Origin: Bacteroidales bacterium Bact_07
Lineage (GTDB): Bacteria > Bacteroidota > Bacteroidia > Bacteroidales > Tenuifilaceae
Assembly (NCBI GenBank): GCA_001603415.1
Contig: LUYY01000097.1
Span: 236-5,510 of the forward strand
Reading direction: 5' to 3'
DNA length: 5,275 nt
Position 1 is the stretch's first letter. The number at the start of each line of letters is the position of its first letter. The position numbers and the translations under genes were made by a program. A model generated the notes under the pieces. The model was given only the letters and a program-made list of their open reading frames with translations. It had not been told where the DNA came from and did not search any database. Shown one piece after another: positions 1-5,165 of the stretch.

Positions 1-30
1 TGCCACAGAGGACCTGCTTTAATCTTGCCT

Positions 31-73
31 GTGTGATACCCCTTTAAGATACCTCTGTATGATACCCCTTTAA
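31..73 (+). repeat. Two 17-bp direct repeats, TGATACCCCTTTAA core
   Basis: The 14-mer TGATACCCCTTTAA occurs at 34-47 and again at 60-73. Extending leftwards gives 17-bp copies at 31-47 and 57-73 with one mismatch, 26 bp apart start to start. A shorter GATACC lies between them at 48-53. The TGATAC core is the same hexamer that forms the right arm of the palindromic array at 121-183. Protein binding sites are the simplest reading, but no binding protein is identified. Confidence 0.6.
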
Positions 74-120
74 ATGACCCTTATGTCAATACAAGCCCAA
101 ATCTCAAAAACCCTCCCAAA

Positions 121-183
121 AGTATCAGATCTGCTAGTCTGAGTATCAGTTCTGATACTGGGAGTATCAGTTTTGATACTCAT
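121..183. repeat. Three tandem 21-bp palindromic repeats (iteron or operator array)
   Basis: AGTATCAG begins at 121, 142 and 163, an exact 21-bp period or about two DNA helical turns. Each unit carries an 18-bp inverted repeat. Unit 2 (142-159) is perfect: AGTATCAG, TT, CTGATACT. Unit 3 (163-180) has one arm mismatch. Unit 1 (121-138) has a degenerate right arm, CTGCTAGT. The constant helical phase suggests cooperative binding of a dimeric protein on one face of the DNA. The array ends about 22 bp before the -35 box of the candidate ankyrin promoter, so upstream activation or repression is possible. Plasmid-type iterons have similar periods, but no replication gene is visible here. Confidence 0.8.
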
Positions 184-204
184 CAAAACCGGTGTTTTTA
201 TATG

Positions 205-233
205 TTGTAAATGAAAAACATAATTTATATATT
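205..233 (+). promoter_or_regulatory. Candidate promoter of the ankyrin gene
   Basis: TTGTAA (205-210) and TATATT (228-233) are separated by 17 bp and match the sigma-70 consensus at 4/6 and 5/6 positions. Initiation would fall near 240, giving a leader of about 88 nt. The same stretch contains TTTATATA at 224-231, which would read as a TATA box if the host were an archaeon. A TATAAT at 306-311 is a poorer choice, because a transcript starting about 7 bp after it would lack most of the GGAGG site. Confidence 0.4.
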
Positions 234-243
234 GTGTTTATGG

Positions 244-262
244 GTTCCGGAACGCGTTGTTC
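244..262. promoter_or_regulatory. Overlapping short palindromes in the leader
   Basis: GTTCCGGAAC (244-253) is a perfect 10-bp palindrome. It overlaps AACGCGTT (251-258), a perfect 8-bp palindrome, and a third GTTC half-site follows at 259-262. The GAAC/GTTC half-sites recall the Gram-positive LexA box (GAAC-N4-GTTC), but the spacing here is five bases rather than four. The position just after the predicted transcription start would suit a repressor site. This is a pattern only. Confidence 0.25.
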
Positions 263-327
263 ATTTGTTTTCTGTGGTTATTAAATAAAAGTATATTACA
301 TTCTATATAATAAACGGAGGTTATAAA

Positions 328-1113
328 ATGTCAGAGTGTGTCGACACAACATTAAAGGAAATAAGTAAGGCTGCAAATGATATTAACGAACTATTAAATG
401 CAGCATTAAGAAATAGTGATAAGAAAATAAAAAAGCTTCTTGAAAATGGGGCCAATATTGACGCTACAGACTTTTATGATGCGGGAAAAACAGCATTGAT
501 GAAAATATGCTCTTATGACATCAAAGAATATGATACGGCCGCCAAACTGCTTCTTGAAAATGGTGCAGACCCGAATATGTTACATTGGAGTTATTTCAAT
601 TTATTACAAAGTAATATTATTGATCAGAACAATACGGCATTTACATTTGCGTGCCATCGCGGTCATATATGTGACCTTAATAACATGTGTTATCGTGGCC
701 ATGAAAAAATAGTAAAATTAATGCTGGAAAAATATGTCGATATTAGTAGCCCTGAGTCACGTGCTGGAGATGCACTTTATAAAAGTGTTTATTGCAATCA
801 GGTAGAGATCGTGGATATATTGCTTAACGCTGGGATAGACATAAATTACATGAATAAATATGGATTTACTCCGCTTGCTATTGCATGTATATATGGAAGA
901 GATAAAGCAGCAAAATTCCTTATTGATCGCGGAGCAGATATTAATATCAATATACCCCAATATCGCAATCGCTCTCCCCTTGATGGATATCTTCTCCTTG
1001 ATTCTTTTTCAACCGAACCTCTTCTTACTGCGATAAAACACGCGGGGGAAAATATTATGGGAAACTCTACAGAGATAATCGAACTGTTGGAACAAAACGG
1101 CGCATGTGAGTAA
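328..1113 (+). CDS. Ankyrin-repeat protein, solitary
   Basis: This 261-residue protein is made almost entirely of ankyrin repeats, helix-turn-helix-loop units that bind other proteins. Six units can be read: about 21-48 (LLENGANIDATD), 53-84 (TALMKIC...LLLENGADPN), 102-139 (degenerate), 146-174 (ALYKSV...LLNAGIDIN), 178-207 (GFTPLAIAC...LIDRGADIN) and 230-259 (IIELLEQNGA). Unit 3 carries an insertion of about 12 residues bounded by CHRGH (109-113) and CYRGH (121-125), possibly a small duplication. There is no signal peptide, membrane segment or enzymatic domain, so a cytosolic binding protein is expected and its partner cannot be predicted. The ATG at 328 follows GGAGG by seven bases. The gene has its own terminator and is richer in A+T than the R-M genes, which may indicate separate acquisition. 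The ankyrin assignment is firm; the role is unknown. Confidence 0.9.
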   Translation: MSECVDTTLKEISKAANDINELLNAALRNSDKKIKKLLENGANIDATDFYDAGKTALMKICSYDIKEYDTAAKLLLENGADPNMLHWSYFNLLQSNIIDQNNTAFTFACHRGHICDLNNMCYRGHEKIVKLMLEKYVDISSPESRAGDALYKSVYCNQVEIVDILLNAGIDINYMNKYGFTPLAIACIYGRDKAAKFLIDRGADININIPQYRNRSPLDGYLLLDSFSTEPLLTAIKHAGENIMGNSTEIIELLEQNGACE

Positions 1114-1129
1114 ACTCCAGGCTAAACCC

Positions 1130-1147
1130 AGATCGGAAAAACGATCT
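1130..1147 (+). other. Small hairpin in the ankyrin 3' region
   Basis: AGATCG (1130-1135) pairs with CGATCT (1142-1147) around a GAAAAA loop, starting 16 bases after the ankyrin stop codon. No T-run follows, so it is not a terminator by itself. It may be a minor transcript-stabilising structure or chance. Confidence 0.25.
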
Positions 1148-1201
1148 AGAAAAACAGTAAAGAAATATGAGCCTGAGAGTACCCTCCTTATAGAATAGAC
1201 T

Positions 1202-1234
1202 GGACCCCGGTGTTCTTACCGGGGCCCTTTATTT
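1202..1234 (+). terminator. Intrinsic terminator after the ankyrin gene
   Basis: GGACCCCGGT (1202-1211) pairs with ACCGGGGCCC (1218-1227) over ten positions with one A-C mismatch, around a six-base loop. TTTATTTTAT follows (1228-1237). It lies 88 bases past the ankyrin stop and separates that gene from the R-M cluster. Its CCCCGGT/ACCGGGG core recurs in the hairpin at 5191-5238. Confidence 0.8.
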
Positions 1235-1291
1235 TATATATTTCGCCTGACTGGTCCCTTACACCGACTCTTACTGATCGTTCCTTCATTT

Positions 1292-1320
1292 TTGTTTACC
1301 CCTGTTTGTACAGATATGTT
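1292..1320 (+). promoter_or_regulatory. Weak candidate promoter of the R-M cluster
   Basis: TTGTTT (1292-1297) and TATGTT (1315-1320) have a 17-bp spacer, matching the sigma-70 consensus at 3/6 and 4/6. They lie downstream of the ankyrin terminator and upstream of the methyltransferase-fragment start, where a promoter for the R-M genes is needed. The string TTGTTTACC at the -35 also occurs at 5101-5109, again 17 bp before a -10-like box. The match is weak and is supported mainly by position. Confidence 0.3.
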
Positions 1321-1346
1321 TCATACGTCTGTTTAAAACAGCAGTA

Positions 1347-1976
1347 ATGCATATGGGGGACAGTATATTGAAGAGATCTTTGATCAAATCGAAGGAACGG
1401 GTCAACGAGCACGGAGAGGTATTTACGGCAGAGCGTGAAGTAAACGCAATGCTGGATCTTGTTAAAAACGAAACGGAACGGATCGACAGCCGTTTTCTTG
1501 AACCCGCCTGCGGAGACGGTAATTTTCTTGTCGAAATACTCAGGCGCAAACTTGCGGTCGTTAAGAAGAGATATAAGAAACAGCCTTCCGAGTACGGTAA
1601 ATATGCATTAATAGCCGTATCAAGCATCTATGGCGTAGAACTCCTTAAGGACAATGCCGAAGAATGCCGTCGCCGCCTCTTTGAGATATTCAAGTCCGAA
1701 TACACCGAATGCTGCGGCAAAACAACGGATGAAGAATGTATTGATGCCGTCAGGTTTATTCTCTCCCGCAATATCCTGTGCGGCGATGCTCTTACTCTCC
1801 TTGATTCCAATCAGAAGCCGATAGTTTTTTCCGAATGGGCAATGGTCACCGGCAATATGGTAAAACGCCGGGACTTTGAGCTGAGCATGCTGCTGGCTGT
1901 GCACCCGCGCGAATCGCTTTTTGTTTATGCGTATTTTGCCAAACATATTCTCTGTATCACTTTGATACGGGGGTAG
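1347..1976 (+). CDS. SAM-binding half of a DNA adenine methyltransferase, no catalytic motif
   Basis: This 209-residue protein carries the AdoMet-binding part of an amino-methyltransferase. A motif X-like HGEVFTA is at 22-28, motif I EPACGDGNF at 52-60, a motif II acidic residue in IYGVELL (E98), and a motif III-like CGDAL at 145-149. The NPPY/DPPY motif IV that binds the flipped base is absent; EWAMVTGNMVKRRDF (163-177) stands there. From memory of the Eco57I-like family, this half is often followed by a separate gene starting near IGNPPYQ, and that partner is missing here. The C-terminus after about residue 191 looks unlike the family and may be altered. Neither ATG (1347 or 1353) has a good Shine-Dalgarno; a TTG at 1368 with GGGGGA seven bases upstream is a plausible alternative start. 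The stop lies five bases before the next gene, so they are probably cotranscribed. It is likely an inactive remnant, unless it complements another protein. Confidence 0.75.
   Translation: MHMGDSILKRSLIKSKERVNEHGEVFTAEREVNAMLDLVKNETERIDSRFLEPACGDGNFLVEILRRKLAVVKKRYKKQPSEYGKYALIAVSSIYGVELLKDNAEECRRRLFEIFKSEYTECCGKTTDEECIDAVRFILSRNILCGDALTLLDSNQKPIVFSEWAMVTGNMVKRRDFELSMLLAVHPRESLFVYAYFAKHILCITLIRG
1954..1968. promoter_or_regulatory. GTATCA-CTT-TGATAC palindrome before the nuclease-methylase gene
   Basis: GTATCA (1954-1959) and TGATAC (1963-1968) form a perfect 6-bp inverted repeat with a 3-base spacer. It ends directly before the GGGGG (1969-1973) that serves as ribosome binding site for the ATG at 1982, and it lies within the last codons of the preceding gene. 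The arms are identical to those of the 121-183 array, where the spacer is four bases. It could be a DNA operator, or an RNA hairpin next to the ribosome site that affects translational coupling. Both readings are inference. Confidence 0.4.
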
Positions 1977-1981
1977 TTTCG

Positions 1982-3835
1982 ATGGACAGGATTCAAATAA
2001 TAAACACCATAGGGCAGGGCTATCACAGTCACAATATTGAAAATGGCGAATTCAGCTACGTGAAGGCCTTCAAGAAGGACGGCAGGGACATGCCGCCGAA
2101 GACGGACGACGGCACGAAGCACCAGTTTTTGGACATCCGTTTTGAAAACGACAGGCTTGCGGTGCTCGTGGAGACCAAGGGCAAGTTCAGCAGCTGGAAC
2201 AAGGACGACATTCAAAAGCAGCTTCAAGAGTACGTCCGCCTTGAAAAAGGCTACTCCGGCAAGAAGATAGTGGCAATACTAGCTGAAACTGACGGCGACG
2301 AAGTATGGACGTGGTACGGGCAGTCCGTTATTATCGACGACGCCCATAAGACCGACAAAACAAAGCTGCTTGCCTTTGAAGAGTACGAGGAACTGTGTTT
2401 TGGCAAGGTCAACAATAAAATCAAGGTCGTCGATTCAATCAAGGCGCTGAACGAGAAGCTCCATTCTGACGGTATACCGGAGAAGCTGCGCAGCCAGTTT
2501 GTCGGGACATGTATGCTCGCCCTTAAGAACGGGCTGGCGTACAGGGATATACCAAAGTCAATCAACAATGAAGGAAACGACATATCGCCGGAAAAACAAG
2601 TCCTGCAAAATATCAAGACAATTTTGGAAGGGCTTTTGACAAACAGCGGCGGGCTAAACAAAGCGGGCAAGCTCGCAATTTTGAACAACAAGGTCCTTGA
2701 AGACCAGAATATTACGAACCTCACTTATAAAGAACTGAAAGACGTCTTATGCTATATAGACGAGAATATAATCCCGTATATCAATGACAAGAATACGGCA
2801 GGGCAGGACTTACTGAACCTGTTCTTCACGACGTTCAACAAGTACGTCGGCAAGTCCGACAAGAATCAGGCGTTTACGCCGGACCACATATGCGACTTCA
2901 TGAGCAAGGCGGCAGGTGTAGGATCTCATTCGCGCGTGCTGGATCCCTGCTGCGGGAGCGGGACCTTCCTCGTCCGAGCCATGACTGACGCTATGGACGA
3001 CTGCGATACGGAAGACGAGCGCAAGAACGTGAAAGAAAAGCAGATATACGGCATTGAATACGAAGACGGCGCATTCGGGCTTGCCTCGACGAACATGCTT
3101 ATCCATGGCGACGGCAACTCCAACGTCGTGCAGGACTCAATGTTCAACAGGGGCAGCTGGATAAAGAGCGCGAATATCGACGTTGTCCTGATGAACCCTC
3201 CGTACAACGCCACGAAGAAATGCTGCGACCCGAAATACGTTAAAAACTGGAATGGCGACAAGAAGGAAGACCCATCAAAGGGCCTGCACTTTGTCGAATG
3301 GGTGGCACACCATGTATCGGAGAACTGCAAGCTGGCGGTACTGCTCCCCATGCAGGCGGCAATAGGCAACAGCGAGTGTATAAGGGAATTCAAGAAGAAG
3401 ATGCTGGACATCTGCACGCTTGACGCCGTATTCTCGCTGCCAAACGAGATCTTCTACCCCGGGGCTTCCGCCGTAGCCTGCTGCATGATATTCGACCGGT
3501 CCAAGGCGCATAAGAAGGCTGACAGAGATACGTTCTTCGGGTACTTCAAAGACGACAAGTTCGTAAAACGCAAGGGACTCGGTAGGGTCGAGCGCACCGA
3601 CGGAGCAGGCCACAGCCTGTGGGAGCAGACAGAGAAGGAATGGCTCGACCTGTACAAGAACAAACGCGAGCGTCCGGGTATGTCGGTAATGCACAAGGTT
3701 AACTATAAAGACGAGTGGCTTGCCGAAGCGTATATGGAGACGGATTATAGTGCACTGACGCAGGACGACTTCCAGCGTACGGTCAACGACTATCTGGCTT
3801 ATCTGGTGAAGGCAGGCAAAGTCCATGAAGCTTGA
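1982..3835 (+). CDS. BcgI-like Type IIB restriction-modification subunit: nuclease fused to N6-adenine methyltransferase
   Basis: One 617-residue polypeptide combines cleavage and methylation. The N-terminus shows a PD-(D/E)XK nuclease: D51, then VLVETKGK with E64 and K66, followed by Q80-x3-Y84. After a helical region (about 145-290) comes an HsdM-like (N6_Mtase) domain. Its motif X is NQAFTP (295-300), motif I VLDPCCGSGTF (319-329), motif II YGIEYE (E359) and motif IV NPPY (405-408), all with intact key residues. The size and order match the BcgI A subunit (about 637 residues), which acts with a specificity subunit, methylates adenine, and cuts both sides of its site. Ordinary HsdM has no nuclease domain, and no hsdR is visible here. 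The ATG at 1982 follows GGGGGTAG at 1969-1976 and sits five bases after the preceding stop. The gene overlaps the specificity gene by 11 bp, implying translational coupling. Family assignment is strong; Type IIB behaviour is inferred. Confidence 0.88.
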   Translation: MDRIQIINTIGQGYHSHNIENGEFSYVKAFKKDGRDMPPKTDDGTKHQFLDIRFENDRLAVLVETKGKFSSWNKDDIQKQLQEYVRLEKGYSGKKIVAILAETDGDEVWTWYGQSVIIDDAHKTDKTKLLAFEEYEELCFGKVNNKIKVVDSIKALNEKLHSDGIPEKLRSQFVGTCMLALKNGLAYRDIPKSINNEGNDISPEKQVLQNIKTILEGLLTNSGGLNKAGKLAILNNKVLEDQNITNLTYKELKDVLCYIDENIIPYINDKNTAGQDLLNLFFTTFNKYVGKSDKNQAFTPDHICDFMSKAAGVGSHSRVLDPCCGSGTFLVRAMTDAMDDCDTEDERKNVKEKQIYGIEYEDGAFGLASTNMLIHGDGNSNVVQDSMFNRGSWIKSANIDVVLMNPPYNATKKCCDPKYVKNWNGDKKEDPSKGLHFVEWVAHHVSENCKLAVLLPMQAAIGNSECIREFKKKMLDICTLDAVFSLPNEIFYPGASAVACCMIFDRSKAHKKADRDTFFGYFKDDKFVKRKGLGRVERTDGAGHSLWEQTEKEWLDLYKNKRERPGMSVMHKVNYKDEWLAEAYMETDYSALTQDDFQRTVNDYLAYLVKAGKVHEA

Positions 3836-4928
3836 TACTGCGGAATGGAAAAAGTTCAGACTTGGGGATATATTCGACATAAAGAAGGGGAAGCGCCTCA
3901 CTTCGGACGACCAGACTGAAGGGGCTACTCCATATATAGGGGCTATTGACTCCAATAATGGGATTTCCAACTATATTGGACAGCCGCCAATCCATGATGG
4001 CAATACAATATCATTGAGCTATAACGGCTCTGTCGGAGAGGCTTTTTATCAGCCGGTTTCTTTTTGGGCAACCGACGATGTTAATGTATTGTACTTCAAG
4101 AATGACAATTTAACGACATTCAATCGATGTATAGCGCTGTTTATATGTGCAATATTGCGACAGGAGAAGTACAGATATTGCTATGGCCGCAAATGGGTGC
4201 TCGATTCAATGAAAGAAACAAATATAAAACTGCCAGTTCAACACAACCAAGATGGCAGCCCGGTCATAGACCCTGACAGAGTGTACTCCGACGACGGCTA
4301 TCTTCCCGACTGGCAGTATATGGAGGACTACATAAAGTCCCTGAATTGCAAGCCGATAAGCAGCAATGTTTCCAAACAGTCTGCTGTGGACCTGAATATA
4401 CAGGGGTGGAGGGATTTTTATTTGCATAACTTATTCGACGCTGAAATGGGAAACGGCATTGACGCTGTCGTGACAACAGATGTTAATCCCAAATATTTAT
4501 ATGTGACTCGGAAAAATGATTATAACTTTTATTATGTAGATGAAATGGATTGTGAATCCCCATTTCCTTCCGGTTCAATGACTTTAGCATTGGGTGGAAG
4601 TTTGGGAGCTTGTTTTATCCATAACACGCCATTTTATACAGGACAGAACATAGCTGTATTAAAGGATAAATCAAATTTATCAGTTTACGTAAAGTTATTT
4701 ATTGCGACTCTTATAAAAAACGAATGTAAAATAAAATATCAAGCTTTTGGGCGTGAGTTAAATGCCCATTATAAAAAAGACTTCGCTGTCAAGCTCCCAA
4801 TCCAGCATAATCCGGATGGCAGTCCGGTCATAGACCCTGATAAGACGTATTCCGAAGACGGGTACATTCCAGACTGGCAGTATATGGAAGACTACATAAA
4901 GTCCCTGCCTTACAGCGACAGAATATAA
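3825..4928 (+). CDS. R-M specificity subunit (HsdS / BcgI B-like) with two target-recognition domains
   Basis: This 367-residue protein recognises DNA for the preceding nuclease-methylase. It has two Methylase_S-type halves. The first opens with WKKFRLGDIFDIKKGKR (8-24) and runs through a target-recognition domain (TRD) to about residue 134. The second opens with GWRDFYLHNLFDAEMGNG (194-211) and runs to about 322. Each half ends with the same 39-residue segment (135-173 and 323-361; 33 of 39 identical) containing DGSPVIDPD and PDWQYMEDYIKSL, probably the conserved helical connector that docks on the methylase. Two different TRDs imply a bipartite recognition sequence, as for BcgI B (about 341 residues) and Type I HsdS. 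The start codon lies 11 bases inside the upstream gene (ATGAAGCTTGA), so translation is probably coupled. TRD2 is visibly richer in A+T than the methylase gene, suggesting exchange. The recognition sequence cannot be predicted. Confidence 0.9.
   Translation: MKLDTAEWKKFRLGDIFDIKKGKRLTSDDQTEGATPYIGAIDSNNGISNYIGQPPIHDGNTISLSYNGSVGEAFYQPVSFWATDDVNVLYFKNDNLTTFNRCIALFICAILRQEKYRYCYGRKWVLDSMKETNIKLPVQHNQDGSPVIDPDRVYSDDGYLPDWQYMEDYIKSLNCKPISSNVSKQSAVDLNIQGWRDFYLHNLFDAEMGNGIDAVVTTDVNPKYLYVTRKNDYNFYYVDEMDCESPFPSGSMTLALGGSLGACFIHNTPFYTGQNIAVLKDKSNLSVYVKLFIATLIKNECKIKYQAFGRELNAHYKKDFAVKLPIQHNPDGSPVIDPDKTYSEDGYIPDWQYMEDYIKSLPYSDRI
4227..4343 (+). repeat. Specificity-gene internal repeat, copy 1
   Basis: This is a 117-base segment encoding residues 135-173 of the specificity subunit, which recurs 564 bases downstream. 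The longest shared runs include CCGGTCATAGACCCTGA and GACTGGCAGTATATGGA, and the protein is 33/39 identical. Such repeats flank TRDs in Type I and BcgI-like S subunits and are substrates for homologous exchange of TRDs. Confidence 0.85.
4791..4907 (+). repeat. Specificity-gene internal repeat, copy 2
   Basis: This is the second 117-base copy, encoding residues 323-361 in the same frame. It differs from copy 1 mainly at synonymous or conservative positions (V/I, R/K, D/E, L/I). The 3' third (GACTGGCAGTATATGGA, then GACTACATAAAGTCCCTG) differs from copy 1 at a single base, pointing to recent duplication, gene conversion or strong constraint. Confidence 0.85.
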
Positions 4929-4943
4929 ACGCATTACTCGAAC

Positions 4944-4977
4944 AGACAGGGAGGTCCACCGGACCTCCCTGTCTTAT
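4944..4977 (+). terminator. Perfect 14-bp hairpin ending the R-M operon
   Basis: AGACAGGGAGGTCC (4944-4957) pairs perfectly with GGACCTCCCTGTCT (4961-4974) around a three-base ACC loop, 15 bases after the specificity-gene stop. Only a poor T-tract follows (TCTTATG), so termination may be partial, or the structure may mainly protect the 3' end. Placement at the end of the operon supports the call. Confidence 0.7.
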
Positions 4978-5100
4978 GCTGACAGCCTCATATATCCCTC
5001 CGAACACCTCTGTAAAGATACAGCAATACTTCTATATATAACTCCATACACATAAAACTACCCACCCTAAAATATTCGTAAATATTTTTATTATTGGTAC
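4978..5100. other. A+T-rich intergenic block with an inverted repeat
   Basis: No gene is seen in these bases. The right part is strongly A+T-rich and contains AAAATATT (5069-5076) and AATATTTT (5081-5088), an 8-bp perfect inverted repeat around CGTA. This lies directly upstream of the -35 candidate at 5101, where an UP element, curved DNA or a regulator site could stimulate transcription. With the promoter and leader, the gene-free stretch runs from 4929 to 5267. Confidence 0.4.
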
Positions 5101-5129
5101 TTGTTTACCGTTATTCGTTTTGATATAGT
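5101..5129 (+). promoter_or_regulatory. Candidate distal promoter of the downstream gene
   Basis: TTGTTT (5101-5106) and TATAGT (5124-5129) are spaced by 17 bp, with an A+T-rich block directly upstream. They match the sigma-70 consensus at 3/6 and 5/6. Transcription would begin near 5136 and read through the second promoter into the leader. Confidence 0.4.
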
Positions 5130-5150
5130 GTTAATGGAAGATGTGCCTGT

Positions 5151-5159
5151 TGCTATAAT
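5151..5159 (+). promoter_or_regulatory. Extended -10 promoter TGCTATAAT
   Basis: This is a consensus TATAAT hexamer (5154-5159) preceded by TG one base upstream, the classic extended -10 element that can work with a poor -35. The -35 at optimal spacing would be TTAATG (5131-5136). Initiation is expected near 5166, about 100 bases before the next start codon. Confidence 0.6.
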
Positions 5160-5165
5160 AAGTGG

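Larger units (their letters stand above)
1..327. other. Non-coding region upstream of the ankyrin gene
   Basis: I see no supportable gene in these bases on either strand. The region is dense in short repeats built on GATAC/GTATC, listed separately, and ends with a candidate promoter and a strong GGAGG ribosome binding site (316-320) seven bases before the ATG at 328. A 7-bp inverted repeat (ACAGAGG at 5-11, CCTCTGT at 52-58) is too short and too widely spaced to interpret. The gene upstream of the window is unknown, so these sites could also serve a divergent or upstream gene. Confidence 0.6.

Noticed and set aside
121..183. CRISPR array
   Set aside because: The units are directly adjacent 21-bp palindromes with no unique spacers of 30-40 bases, and no cas gene is nearby.
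250..262. LexA (SOS) box upstream of the ankyrin gene
   Set aside because: GAAC and GTTC half-sites are present, but the spacer is five bases rather than the four of the Gram-positive LexA site, so it is listed only as a palindrome cluster.
328..1113. Ankyrin protein as a component or inhibitor of the R-M system
   Set aside because: It has its own leader and terminator and no motif tying it to DNA restriction; proximity alone is not enough evidence.
1982..3835. Ordinary Type I HsdM requiring a separate HsdR
   Set aside because: The N-terminal D51...E64-T-K66 nuclease signature and the absence of hsdR in the operon favour a BcgI-like fusion, although an HsdR outside the window cannot be ruled out.
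3275..3970. Long minus-strand open frame opposite the nuclease-methylase and specificity genes
   Set aside because: It lies antisense to two well-supported coding regions, encodes no recognisable domain, and looks like a by-product of codon use on the + strand. Other minus-strand open frames in the window were set aside for the same reason.
51..5020. ACCTCTGTA shared at 51-59 and 5006-5014 as possible flanking att sites
   Set aside because: Shared 9-mers are expected many times by chance in 5 kb, the flanking similarity needs a gap, and no integrase is visible.
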